This document shows, piece by piece, positions 8,812 through 15,361 of a DNA stretch of 64,000 nt. The position numbers and the translations under genes are program-made. This DNA is from Candidatus Omnitrophota bacterium (GTDB lineage: Bacteria > Omnitrophota > Gorgyraeia > Duberdicusellales > 4484-171), in contig JALOCC010000005.1 in the NCBI GenBank assembly GCA_023227945.1, positions 13,877 through 77,876 of the forward strand, written 5' to 3'. The notes beneath the pieces were generated by a model. The model saw nothing but the letters and a program-made list of their open reading frames with translations, searched no databases and was not told the origin of the DNA. Position 1 is the stretch's first letter. Each line of letters begins with the position of its first letter.

Positions 8812-8899
8812 AAGCGGATTACCGCGGATACTTACGCGGATTTCCGCACACGAACTCGCTTGCGTTTATCCGCGTTTAGATCCGCGGATATCCGCTTCT
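8810..8899. repeat. 90-bp palindromic interspersed repeat, copy B
   Basis: Same family as 771-859 and 11691-11779: starts AGAAGCGGATTACCGCGG and ends CCGCGGATATCCGCTTCT, with mirrored inner arms ACGCGGAT / ATCCGCGT. It begins inside the stop codon of rfbB and ends 13 bases ahead of rfbD, so it takes up the whole intergenic space. In RNA it would form a long, strong hairpin between two cistrons. Confidence 0.9.
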
Positions 8900-8912
8900 A
8901 TAAAAGAAGCGA

Positions 8913-9773
8913 ATGCATAAGAAAATCTTAGTTACCGGTTCACGCGGCATGCTTGGCGCAACGCTTCTGCCGTTGCTTAAAAACTACGACACTTTAGGAA
9001 TAGATAAGGGTAATTGCGATATTACCAACAAAAGCTCTTTGGCAAAAACCATAGGGAATCTAAAATTCGATGTAGTGGTGCATTGTGCGGCTTACACCGA
9101 TGTAGATGGTGCTGAAGGAAAGACAGGCAGCGCATTCCTGGTAAATGAAGAAGGAACAAGAAACGTAATTGAATCCATCAATAATAAAGACTGTTTTTTT
9201 ATCTATATAAGTACAGACTATGTGTTTGATGGTAACAAAAAAACTGCATACACAGAGGAAGATATTGTTAATCCTCTAAGTATTTATGGCAAATCAAAAC
9301 TGGCAGGAGAGAACTTAGTAGCGGGGTTAAATAAGTATATCATCATAAGGACAAGCTGGCTTTTTGGGCCCAATGGTAAAAATTTTATTTCTACGGTATT
9401 ACGCCTTGCAAAAGAAAAAGAAACAATCGAAGTAGCCGGTGACCAGATAGGTTCTCCCACGTATACACTGGATTTAGCCAAAGCGATATCGGATATAATT
9501 AATATATATTTCACAAAAGGTATTACGTCAGGCATCTATAATATTACGAATACCGGTTTTTGCAGCTGGGCAGAGCTTGCCCGCTACATAATAAAAGAAG
9601 CAGGATTTAAAACGCATGTTGCAGAAATTAAATCGAAAGAACTTAAGCGCGCAGCCCAGAGGCCAAAAAATTCTATGCTTTCAAAAGAAAAATTTAAAGG
9701 TTTAAGTGGATATTATTTACCCACGTGGCAGAAAGCAGTTCAACACTACTTGAAAAACTATTTACTTAACTGA
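8913..9773 (+). CDS. rfbD: dTDP-4-dehydrorhamnose reductase
   Basis: The 286-residue protein has the RmlD-type start VTGSRGMLGATLLPLL, the HCAAYTDVDGAE segment at about residues 60-75, YISTDYVFDG with the catalytic Thr/Tyr region, YGKSKLAGE (Tyr-x-x-x-Lys), RTSWLFGPNGKNF and the C-terminal RPKNSMLS motif. It catalyses the last, NADPH-dependent step to dTDP-L-rhamnose. It completes the rfbC-A-B-D set, here in the order C, A, B, D. Confidence 0.93.
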   Translation: MHKKILVTGSRGMLGATLLPLLKNYDTLGIDKGNCDITNKSSLAKTIGNLKFDVVVHCAAYTDVDGAEGKTGSAFLVNEEGTRNVIESINNKDCFFIYISTDYVFDGNKKTAYTEEDIVNPLSIYGKSKLAGENLVAGLNKYIIIRTSWLFGPNGKNFISTVLRLAKEKETIEVAGDQIGSPTYTLDLAKAISDIINIYFTKGITSGIYNITNTGFCSWAELARYIIKEAGFKTHVAEIKSKELKRAAQRPKNSMLSKEKFKGLSGYYLPTWQKAVQHYLKNYLLN

Positions 9774-9783
9774 TTGAACATTT

Positions 9784-10743
9784 ATGATTGAATTGAAAAA
9801 TAAAAAAATTCTTGTAACCGGAGGAGCAGGATTCATCGGCTCCCATATTGTTGACAGGTTGATTGCCGAAGGCGTTTCAGTCGTTGTCCTTGATAATCTT
9901 TGTTCAGGTAGAATAGAAAACATTACCCGCCATAAAGAAAAATTAAAATTTATTCAAAAAGACCTGCGAGATGATTCTGCCCTGGATGAGGCATTAGAAG
10001 GAATTGATTTGATATCGCATCAGGCAGCGCTGAGAAGCGTTCCAAAATCAATGAAAAAACCTTTGGAGTATCACGACGTAAATGTAACGGCCAGCCTAAA
10101 ACTTTTTTTAAAAGCAAGAGAAAAAGGTATTAAACGTATAGTAATTGCATCCAGCAGCTCGATTTACGGCGAACGGTTTGATTTTCCTGAAAAAGAAAGT
10201 GATTATCCTAAGCCCATTTCTCCTTATGCTGCGACCAAGCTCATAGATGAGCATTATGCTTATCTATTTAGCAAGCAATTTAGCCTTGGGGTGGTAGCAC
10301 TACGTTATTTTAATGTCTATGGGCCAAGGCAATCTCTCGATGATGAATATGCTGTAGTCATCCCAAAGTTTATAACTTGCCTTTTAGAGGGAAAAAATCC
10401 CCCGATATACGGTGACGGCGAACAAGAGAGGGATTTTACTTATGTAGAAAATGTAGTTGAAGCAAATATCTTAGCTTTAACTAAGCCGGGCATAGAAGGG
10501 GAGGTCTTTAATATAGGTAACGGCGCACCCAATTCAGTAAATGGATTATTAAAATCATTAAATAAGATTATGAATAAGAATATCAGCGCCACGTATTTAC
10601 CGCTTCGTGCGGGCGATGTGCGCAAAACCCATTCGGATATAAGCAAAGCAGCTAAGCTTTTAGGATGGCAGCCGGAGATTGGTTTTGAACAGGGGCTTAC
10701 GAAAACAGTTGAGTGGTTTAAGAACGTGGGACGTAGAACGTAG
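9784..10743 (+). CDS. NAD-dependent nucleotide-sugar epimerase (4-epimerase-like SDR)
   Basis: This is an extended SDR of the UDP-glucose/UDP-HexNAc 4-epimerase type: TGGAGFIGSHIVDRLI, LDNLCSGRIENI, HQAALRSVPKS, the SSSSIYG serine region, YAATKLIDE (Tyr-x-x-x-Lys), RYFNVYGPRQ and a GDGEQERDFTYVENV segment. The HQAALRSVPKSMKKP version and NVYGPRQ resemble WbpP-like UDP-GlcNAc(A) 4-epimerases, which would fit with the UDP-HexNAc dehydrogenase at 5193-6494, but the exact substrate cannot be read by eye. The last residues VGRRT and the stop are encoded by a 7-bp tandem repeat. Confidence 0.8.
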   Translation: MIELKNKKILVTGGAGFIGSHIVDRLIAEGVSVVVLDNLCSGRIENITRHKEKLKFIQKDLRDDSALDEALEGIDLISHQAALRSVPKSMKKPLEYHDVNVTASLKLFLKAREKGIKRIVIASSSSIYGERFDFPEKESDYPKPISPYAATKLIDEHYAYLFSKQFSLGVVALRYFNVYGPRQSLDDEYAVVIPKFITCLLEGKNPPIYGDGEQERDFTYVENVVEANILALTKPGIEGEVFNIGNGAPNSVNGLLKSLNKIMNKNISATYLPLRAGDVRKTHSDISKAAKLLGWQPEIGFEQGLTKTVEWFKNVGRRT

Positions 10744-10761
10744 GATGTAGGACGTGGGACG
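10724..10761. repeat. 7-bp tandem repeat (ACGTRGG, about 5.4 copies)
   Basis: Units read ACGTGGG, ACGTAGA, ACGTAGG, ATGTAGG, ACGTGGG, ACG. The array encodes the last residues and stop codon of the preceding epimerase and ends four bases before the next ATG. Confidence 0.8.
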
Positions 10762-10764
10762 AAA

Positions 10765-11724
10765 ATGAATATACTAATAACTGGCGGAGCAGGTTTCATC
10801 GGTTCGCATTTATGTAAAGCTTTCCTTCAAAGAGGAGATTATATAATTTGCGTTGATAACTTTATTACCGGCTCAAAAGATAACATTAAAGAGTTTCTAA
10901 ATAGCCAAAATTTCCGGCTTATTGAGCATGATATTTCAACACCTTTATACATAAACGACAGCATAGATTGGGTGTTGCATTTTGCATCACTGGCTTCGCC
11001 CAAAGATTATATAACTTACCCGATAAAAACTTTAAAATCAGGGTTACTTGGAACACATAATTGTTTAGGTATCGCTAAAGCAAAGAATGCAAAATTTTTC
11101 TTTGCTTCAACCAGTGAAATTTATGGGGACCCGTTGATACATCCGCAAGTAGAAGAATATTGGGGCAATGTAAACTCTATAGGCGTGCGTAGCTGCTATG
11201 ATGAGAGTAAAAGAGGCGGAGAGGCCCTTGTTTATGCCTATAACCGCCAGCATTCAATAGATGTAAGAATAGTCAGAATATTTAATACTTATGGACCCAA
11301 TATGCAGATAGAAGACGGAAGAGTTGTTTCCAATTTTATTGTTCAGGCCTTAAGGGGAGAAGATTTGACTATTTACGGCCGTGGCAACCAAACCAGGTCT
11401 TTTTGTTATGTTGATGATCTTGTGGCTGGTCTGTTAAGAATAATGGAGGTTAATTATAAATTACCGTTAAATCTTGGGAATCCTTCTGAGTTTATGGTAA
11501 GTGAGTTGGCAAAGTTAGTTCTAAAACTGACAAAATCAAAATCAAAAATAAAATTCTTGCCTTTGCCGGAAGATGACCCCAAGAAAAGAAAACCGGATAT
11601 CACAAAAGCAAAGAAAATTCTTTCATGGCAACCGCAAATACGATTGGAGGAAGGCCTTAAAAAGACTATAGAATATTTTAGGAGAAAACTAGAGGCGGAT
11701 ACCCGCGGATCCATACGCGGATAA
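10765..11724 (+). CDS. uxs: UDP-glucuronate decarboxylase (UDP-xylose synthase)
   Basis: It converts UDP-glucuronate to UDP-xylose or a 4-keto pentose. The family-specific features are clear: TGGAGFIGSHLCKAFL, HFASLASPKDY, STSEIYGDPLIHPQ, the SCYDESKRGGEAL active site (Tyr-x-x-x-Lys in YDESKR), and RIFNTYGPNM. The substrate is made by ugd at 3720-5042. The C-terminus beyond about RRKLEADTRG is encoded by palindromic repeat copy C, giving the same LEADTR string as in the ROK kinase tail at the start of the window. Confidence 0.92.
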   Translation: MNILITGGAGFIGSHLCKAFLQRGDYIICVDNFITGSKDNIKEFLNSQNFRLIEHDISTPLYINDSIDWVLHFASLASPKDYITYPIKTLKSGLLGTHNCLGIAKAKNAKFFFASTSEIYGDPLIHPQVEEYWGNVNSIGVRSCYDESKRGGEALVYAYNRQHSIDVRIVRIFNTYGPNMQIEDGRVVSNFIVQALRGEDLTIYGRGNQTRSFCYVDDLVAGLLRIMEVNYKLPLNLGNPSEFMVSELAKLVLKLTKSKSKIKFLPLPEDDPKKRKPDITKAKKILSWQPQIRLEEGLKKTIEYFRRKLEADTRGSIRG

Positions 11725-11779
11725 ACACAAACGAATTGTTTGCGTAAATCCGCGTTACTATCCGCGGTAATCCGCTTCT
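11691..11779. repeat. 89-bp palindromic interspersed repeat, copy C
   Basis: Third member of the family at 771-859 and 8810-8899: AGAGGCGGATACCCGCGG at the left, CCGCGGTAATCCGCTTCT at the right. The stop codon of the UDP-xylose synthase gene (11722-11724) lies inside it. It ends 18 bases before the next ATG. Confidence 0.9.
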
Positions 11780-11797
11780 ACAACAAAATAAACACAT

Positions 11798-12751
11798 ATG
11801 AAAGTTCTAATTACAGGCATAACCGGATTTGCCGGCTCGCATCTTGCAGAATATCTATTAAGTAAAATCAATATAAATATATATGGCACAACTTTTCTTG
11901 ATTTAGAAATAAAAAATATAAATCATATAAAGGAAAACATAAATCTTTACGAAACAGACATCAAAGACTATAAAAACATAGAATCTATCATCGCGGAAGT
12001 TATGCCAGATAGGATTTTTCATCTGGCCGGGCGGACATCTGTTGGTGATTCATTCTCTAGCCCGCAGGAAACCCTGGTTACAAATATCACGGGGCAATTG
12101 AATATTTTTGAGGCCGTAAGAAAACTTAAGTTGAACCCTTGTATACATATTGCTTGCTCTTCCGATGAATATGGATTTGTTTATGAGAATGAATTGCCCA
12201 TAAAAGAAACAAATCCATTCCGGCCGCTTTCTCCTTACGCTGTTAGCAAAGTAACGCAGGATTTGCTGGCTTGGCAATATTTTAAAAACTATGGCTTAAA
12301 CATAATAATTACGCGGGCATTTAATCATACCGGTGTCCGTAGCAGCGAAGCATTTGTGTGCTCAAGTTTTGCAAAGCAGATTGCTATGATTGAAAAACAG
12401 AAACAACCGCCGGTCATATATACAGGTAACCTTGACTCCATCAGGGATTTTAGCGATGTAAAAGATGTGGCAAGGGCTTATTGGCTTGCCTTAGAAAAGT
12501 GCAGGCCGGGAGAGGCTTATAATATATGCAGCGGCAAAGGTTATAAGATAAGAGAAATTTTAGATATACTTGTTTCATACGCAACAACTAAAGTGGAGAT
12601 AAAACAAGACCCAAAAAGATTAAGGCCATCAGATACATCTGTTATCGTCGGCGATTCTACTAAATTCAGAAAGGTAACGGGATGGCAACCAGAAATCCCC
12701 CTTGAGAGAACTCTTGAAGATTTGTTAGATTACTGGCGGCAAAATGTGTAA
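11798..12751 (+). CDS. GDP-6-deoxy-D-mannose reductase-like SDR
   Basis: The extended SDR has ITGITGFAGSHLAEYLL at the N-terminus, HLAGRTSVGDSF, SSDEYGFV (catalytic serine region), YAVSKVTQD (Tyr-x-x-x-Lys), RAFNHTGVRSSEAFV and the SFAKQIAMIE segment. The FNHTG plus FAKQIA combination is characteristic of the Rmd group, which reduces GDP-4-keto-6-deoxymannose to GDP-rhamnose; a GDP-mannose 4,6-dehydratase is a close alternative. No clear gmd partner is seen in the window, so the substrate would have to be made elsewhere or the enzyme acts on another 4-keto sugar. Confidence 0.75.
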   Translation: MKVLITGITGFAGSHLAEYLLSKININIYGTTFLDLEIKNINHIKENINLYETDIKDYKNIESIIAEVMPDRIFHLAGRTSVGDSFSSPQETLVTNITGQLNIFEAVRKLKLNPCIHIACSSDEYGFVYENELPIKETNPFRPLSPYAVSKVTQDLLAWQYFKNYGLNIIITRAFNHTGVRSSEAFVCSSFAKQIAMIEKQKQPPVIYTGNLDSIRDFSDVKDVARAYWLALEKCRPGEAYNICSGKGYKIREILDILVSYATTKVEIKQDPKRLRPSDTSVIVGDSTKFRKVTGWQPEIPLERTLEDLLDYWRQNV

Positions 12752-12770
12752 AAGCTGAAAGCTTTAAAAA

Positions 12771-14003
12771 ATGAAAAAACTCACCATACCACTAGTTGAC
12801 CTTAAAAGAGAATACGCGTTTCTCAAAAAAGGAATCGGCAGGCAGATAAAAGACTGCTTAGCCAGCCAGCATTGGATTCTGGGCGAAAAAGTAACGCAAT
12901 TTGAAAAAGAACTTTCAAAATATTTAAAGTCTAAATACATAATAGGCTTAAATTCAGGAACAGACGCCATCATTCTTTCCTTACGAGCGCAAGCAATGAA
13001 GCTTAAGGGTAAGGAATATTTTGATAAAGAAGATGAAATAATTACAACCCCTTTTACTTTTATCGCAACCGCAGAGGCCATAATAAGAAGCGGTGCAACC
13101 GTTGTTTTTGTTGATATCGACCCAGAAACTTTCAATATTAACCCTCAATGCATCAGAGAAGCTATCAATAAAAATACAGTTGGAATTTTACCAGTACATC
13201 TTTTTGGCCTTGCCTGCGATATGGAAAATATCGTTGAAATCGCCAAGGAAAACGATTTGTTTATCGTTGAGGACGTTGCCCAGGCTTTTGGGGCAGGGTA
13301 TGTATCAGAGGACAGAGGACAAAAGATAGAAGACAGAAAAAAACTGGGAACGATAGGCAACTGTGGGGCTTTTAGTTTTTTCCCTTCAAAGAATTTAGGC
13401 TCATACGGAGATGCCGGCGCCATTTCAACAGATGACAGGAAAGTAGCTGAACTCATAGTAACATTGAGGAATCACGGCCAAACCCATCAATACGATGCAA
13501 ATTACATAGGTTATAACTCGCGCCTTGATTCTATCCAGGCAGCCATTCTTTTGGCAAAGCTGAAATATGTCGATAAATTTAATAATTTACGCATCAAGAT
13601 AGCTCAAAAATACCACGATGGCCTAAAGAATATTAAAAACATTTATCTGCCATCCGCCATTCCTTCGACACGGCCTTCGGCCAGGCTCAGGACTTCCTTT
13701 GGTCGCTGCCATATGCCATCTTCAACGCCTCAGCATGTCTATAACCTCTACACAATTAAAGTTGCAGCGAACATCCGCGATGGAATGCTCAAATTTCTGA
13801 ATAGTGCCGGTATTCAGGCGCGCAGCTATTACCCTCTGCCGTTGCATAAAATGGAAGCATTCAAAACGGCAAAAATTTCTGGAAATCTTATTAATACAGA
13901 AGAAGCTTCAAGGGGCGTATTATCTCTTCCAGTAAACCCTTTTTTAAAGAATAGAGAAATCGACTATATCATTGAAAATATTAGAGTTTTAGCAAAAAAA
14001 TAG
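12771..14003 (+). CDS. DegT/DnrJ/EryC1 aminotransferase with two in-frame insertions
   Basis: This PLP-dependent sugar aminotransferase has the family features SGTDAIILSLRA, TTPFTFIATAEAI, VEDVAQAFGA and the PLP lysine in FPSKNLGSYGDAG (Lys207). At 410 residues it is longer than its relatives in the window (about 367) because two low-similarity inserts interrupt conserved blocks: about 12 residues around SEDRGQKIEDR just after VAQAFGAGY, and about 22 residues (AIPSTRPSARLRTSFGRC and onward) between LPS and STPQHVYN. Both are encoded by repeat-like DNA (see the separate entries) and keep the frame, so a full-length protein can still be made. Whether it is active is uncertain. The exact sugar substrate is unknown. 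Confidence 0.85.
   Translation: MKKLTIPLVDLKREYAFLKKGIGRQIKDCLASQHWILGEKVTQFEKELSKYLKSKYIIGLNSGTDAIILSLRAQAMKLKGKEYFDKEDEIITTPFTFIATAEAIIRSGATVVFVDIDPETFNINPQCIREAINKNTVGILPVHLFGLACDMENIVEIAKENDLFIVEDVAQAFGAGYVSEDRGQKIEDRKKLGTIGNCGAFSFFPSKNLGSYGDAGAISTDDRKVAELIVTLRNHGQTHQYDANYIGYNSRLDSIQAAILLAKLKYVDKFNNLRIKIAQKYHDGLKNIKNIYLPSAIPSTRPSARLRTSFGRCHMPSSTPQHVYNLYTIKVAANIRDGMLKFLNSAGIQARSYYPLPLHKMEAFKTAKISGNLINTEEASRGVLSLPVNPFLKNREIDYIIENIRVLAKK
13305..13338. repeat. Repeat-like insert in aminotransferase coding region (AGAGGACAGAGGAC type)
   Basis: Purine-rich imperfect direct repeats GAGGACAGAGGAC and GATAGAAGACAGA encode the hydrophilic string SEDRGQKIEDRK. It is placed where other DegT proteins pass directly from the FGAxY block to the GTIGNCGAFSF block, so it looks like an insertion. 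Confidence 0.6.
13648..13720. repeat. 66-bp in-frame insertion with flanking duplication TGCCATC
   Basis: TGCCATC occurs at 13648-13654 and again at 13714-13720, exactly 66 bases apart, bracketing a GC-richer segment (CCTTCGACACGGCCTTCGG and onward) unlike the surrounding codon usage. Removing one repeat plus the insert restores a normal DegT alignment (LPSSTPQHVYN). The bracket looks like a target-site duplication, and 66 is a multiple of three, keeping the frame. Confidence 0.65.
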
Positions 14004-14029
14004 CCAATTCTGCTACATAAAGAAGCGCC

Positions 14030-14057
14030 TTGACACTTCTTGATACATTGTTATAAT
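14030..14057 (+). promoter_or_regulatory. Sigma70-type promoter of the HTH/heptose-like module
   Basis: Perfect TTGACA at 14030-14035 and perfect TATAAT at 14052-14057 with a 16-base spacer, 28 bases before the ATG of the small HTH gene. The same arrangement, also with a 16-base spacer, stands before the related HTH gene at 61993. Confidence 0.85.
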
Positions 14058-14085
14058 CATTCCGTTGTTTTAATGGAAGCTTATT

Positions 14086-14265
14086 ATGCAAGTCATTCCT
14101 AACGAAATTTATACCCTCAAAGAAACTGAAGAAATACTAAAATTGAGCCGTTCAACTATCCTCAGGCTTATCAAAAAAAGTGAACTTAAAACCGTAAAAA
14201 TCGGGCGTCAGCATAGAATTTTAGGCCGGGAAATTCTAAAAATGGTAAGATACATAGAAAATTAA
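14086..14265 (+). CDS. Small excisionase-like helix-turn-helix protein
   Basis: A 59-residue protein (MQVIPNEIYTLKETEEI at the N-terminus) with the MerR/excisionase-type winged HTH pattern: LKETEEILKLSRSTILRLIKK is followed by a wing-like VKIGRQHRI and a short last helix. It is homologous to the 80-residue protein at 61993-62235 (28 of 53 aligned positions identical by hand count). Each is the first gene after a perfect promoter and precedes a set of sugar genes. The role is probably DNA binding, either autoregulation or control of the cassette; recombination-directionality function as in phage Xis is possible but there is no integrase here. Confidence 0.8.
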   Translation: MQVIPNEIYTLKETEEILKLSRSTILRLIKKSELKTVKIGRQHRILGREILKMVRYIEN

Positions 14266-14274
14266 TAGTAGATA

Positions 14275-14376
14275 ATGCTGAACAATAAGAAAGCTATAGT
14301 TACGGGTGGCTGCGGGTTTACCCAGCCCCTTACATATGGGCTAATGGAAATACAAATAAGTTGGAGGTTTAGGTGA
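14275..14376 (+). pseudogene. Truncated N-terminus of an SDR nucleotide-sugar enzyme
   Basis: A 33-codon frame starts MLNNKKAIVTGGCGF, which is exactly the beginning of an extended SDR (beta1 plus glycine loop TGGCGF), and then loses all similarity after the phenylalanine. It looks like the scar of a dehydratase/epimerase gene cut off after about 45 bases. It sits between the HTH gene and the intact SDR gene whose GTG start overlaps its stop. Confidence 0.6.
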
Positions 14377-15359
14377 AGGCGCTTGTAACGGGAGGGGCCG
14401 GGTTTATAGGCAGCCATATGGTCGATAAGCTTATTGGCGAAGGTTATGAGGTTACGGTTTTGGATAATTTTTCAAACGGCAGGCTGCAAAATTTAGCTAA
14501 CCACAAGAATAATAAAAACCTTAAGACAATTGAAATTGATATATCTGATTTTGATAACATTAAAAAGTATTTTAACGGCATAGACGTAGTATTTCATTTC
14601 GCCGCCTTGGCGGATATCGTCCCATCGATAGTCAACCCGTTAGACTATTACAAGTCAAACGTAACAGGAACTGCTGCAGTTTGTGAAGCTTCCAGATTGG
14701 CTAAAATCAAAAAATTAATTTACGCAGCATCATCTTCCTGCTACGGTATACCGGATAATTTTCCAACACCGGAAACCGCTGAAATCCGGCCCCAATACCC
14801 TTACGCTCTAACCAAATATTTAGGAGAACAAATTATCATGCATTGGGGCAAAGTCTACAAACTTCCCGTTGTATCTTTAAGGCTTTTTAACGTTTATGGC
14901 CCGCGCTCAAGAACATCCGGCACGTATGGCGCAGTTTTTGGAGTATTTTTAGCACAAAAATTAAACAATAAACCATTTACTGTAGTGGGCAGTGGCAATC
15001 AGACCAGGGATTTTACTTTTGTTACGGATGTGGTAAATGCTTTTTTTACGGCTGCACAAATTGATTGTAAAAATGAAATTATGAACGTCGGCTCAGGAAA
15101 TACTTACAGCATAAATGAATTAGTTAAGCTTTTGGGAGGGGAAGTTACTTACATTCCTAAGCGGCCGGGTGAGCCTGACTGTACATTTGCGGACATTTCG
15201 AAAATAAAAAAAATATTGGGCTGGCAGCCGAAAGTATCTTTCGAGAAAGGTGTACGCAAAATGCTTGATAGCATAGAATATTGGAGGCAAGCTCCGCTAT
15301 GGGCGCCTGACACAATAGAAGAGGCAACAAAAGATTGGTTTAGGTATCTTGCAAGGTGA
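14373..15359 (+). CDS. NAD-dependent epimerase/dehydratase (SDR), heptose-module type
   Basis: The start is GTG with GGAGG five bases upstream. The 328-residue extended SDR shows TGGAGFIGSHMVDKLI, LDNFSNGRLQNL, SSSCYGIP, YALTKYLGE (Tyr-x-x-x-Lys) and RLFNVYGPRSR. The C-terminal extension (EYWRQAPLWAPDTIEEAT) is not found in ordinary GalE. Its neighbours are an HldE-like protein and a GmhA-like isomerase, so a role in modifying an activated heptose or related sugar is a reasonable inference; the substrate is not known. Confidence 0.8.
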   Translation: MKALVTGGAGFIGSHMVDKLIGEGYEVTVLDNFSNGRLQNLANHKNNKNLKTIEIDISDFDNIKKYFNGIDVVFHFAALADIVPSIVNPLDYYKSNVTGTAAVCEASRLAKIKKLIYAASSSCYGIPDNFPTPETAEIRPQYPYALTKYLGEQIIMHWGKVYKLPVVSLRLFNVYGPRSRTSGTYGAVFGVFLAQKLNNKPFTVVGSGNQTRDFTFVTDVVNAFFTAAQIDCKNEIMNVGSGNTYSINELVKLLGGEVTYIPKRPGEPDCTFADISKIKKILGWQPKVSFEKGVRKMLDSIEYWRQAPLWAPDTIEEATKDWFRYLAR

Positions 15360-15361
15360 CT

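Noticed and set aside
10724..10761. CRISPR array
   Set aside because: The only regular tandem array has 7-base units without spacers; there are no cas genes in the window.
14086..14265. Phage or integrative-element excisionase with nearby attachment sites
   Set aside because: The HTH proteins look Xis-like, but no integrase, phage gene or direct-repeat attachment site was found, and the neighbours are sugar genes.
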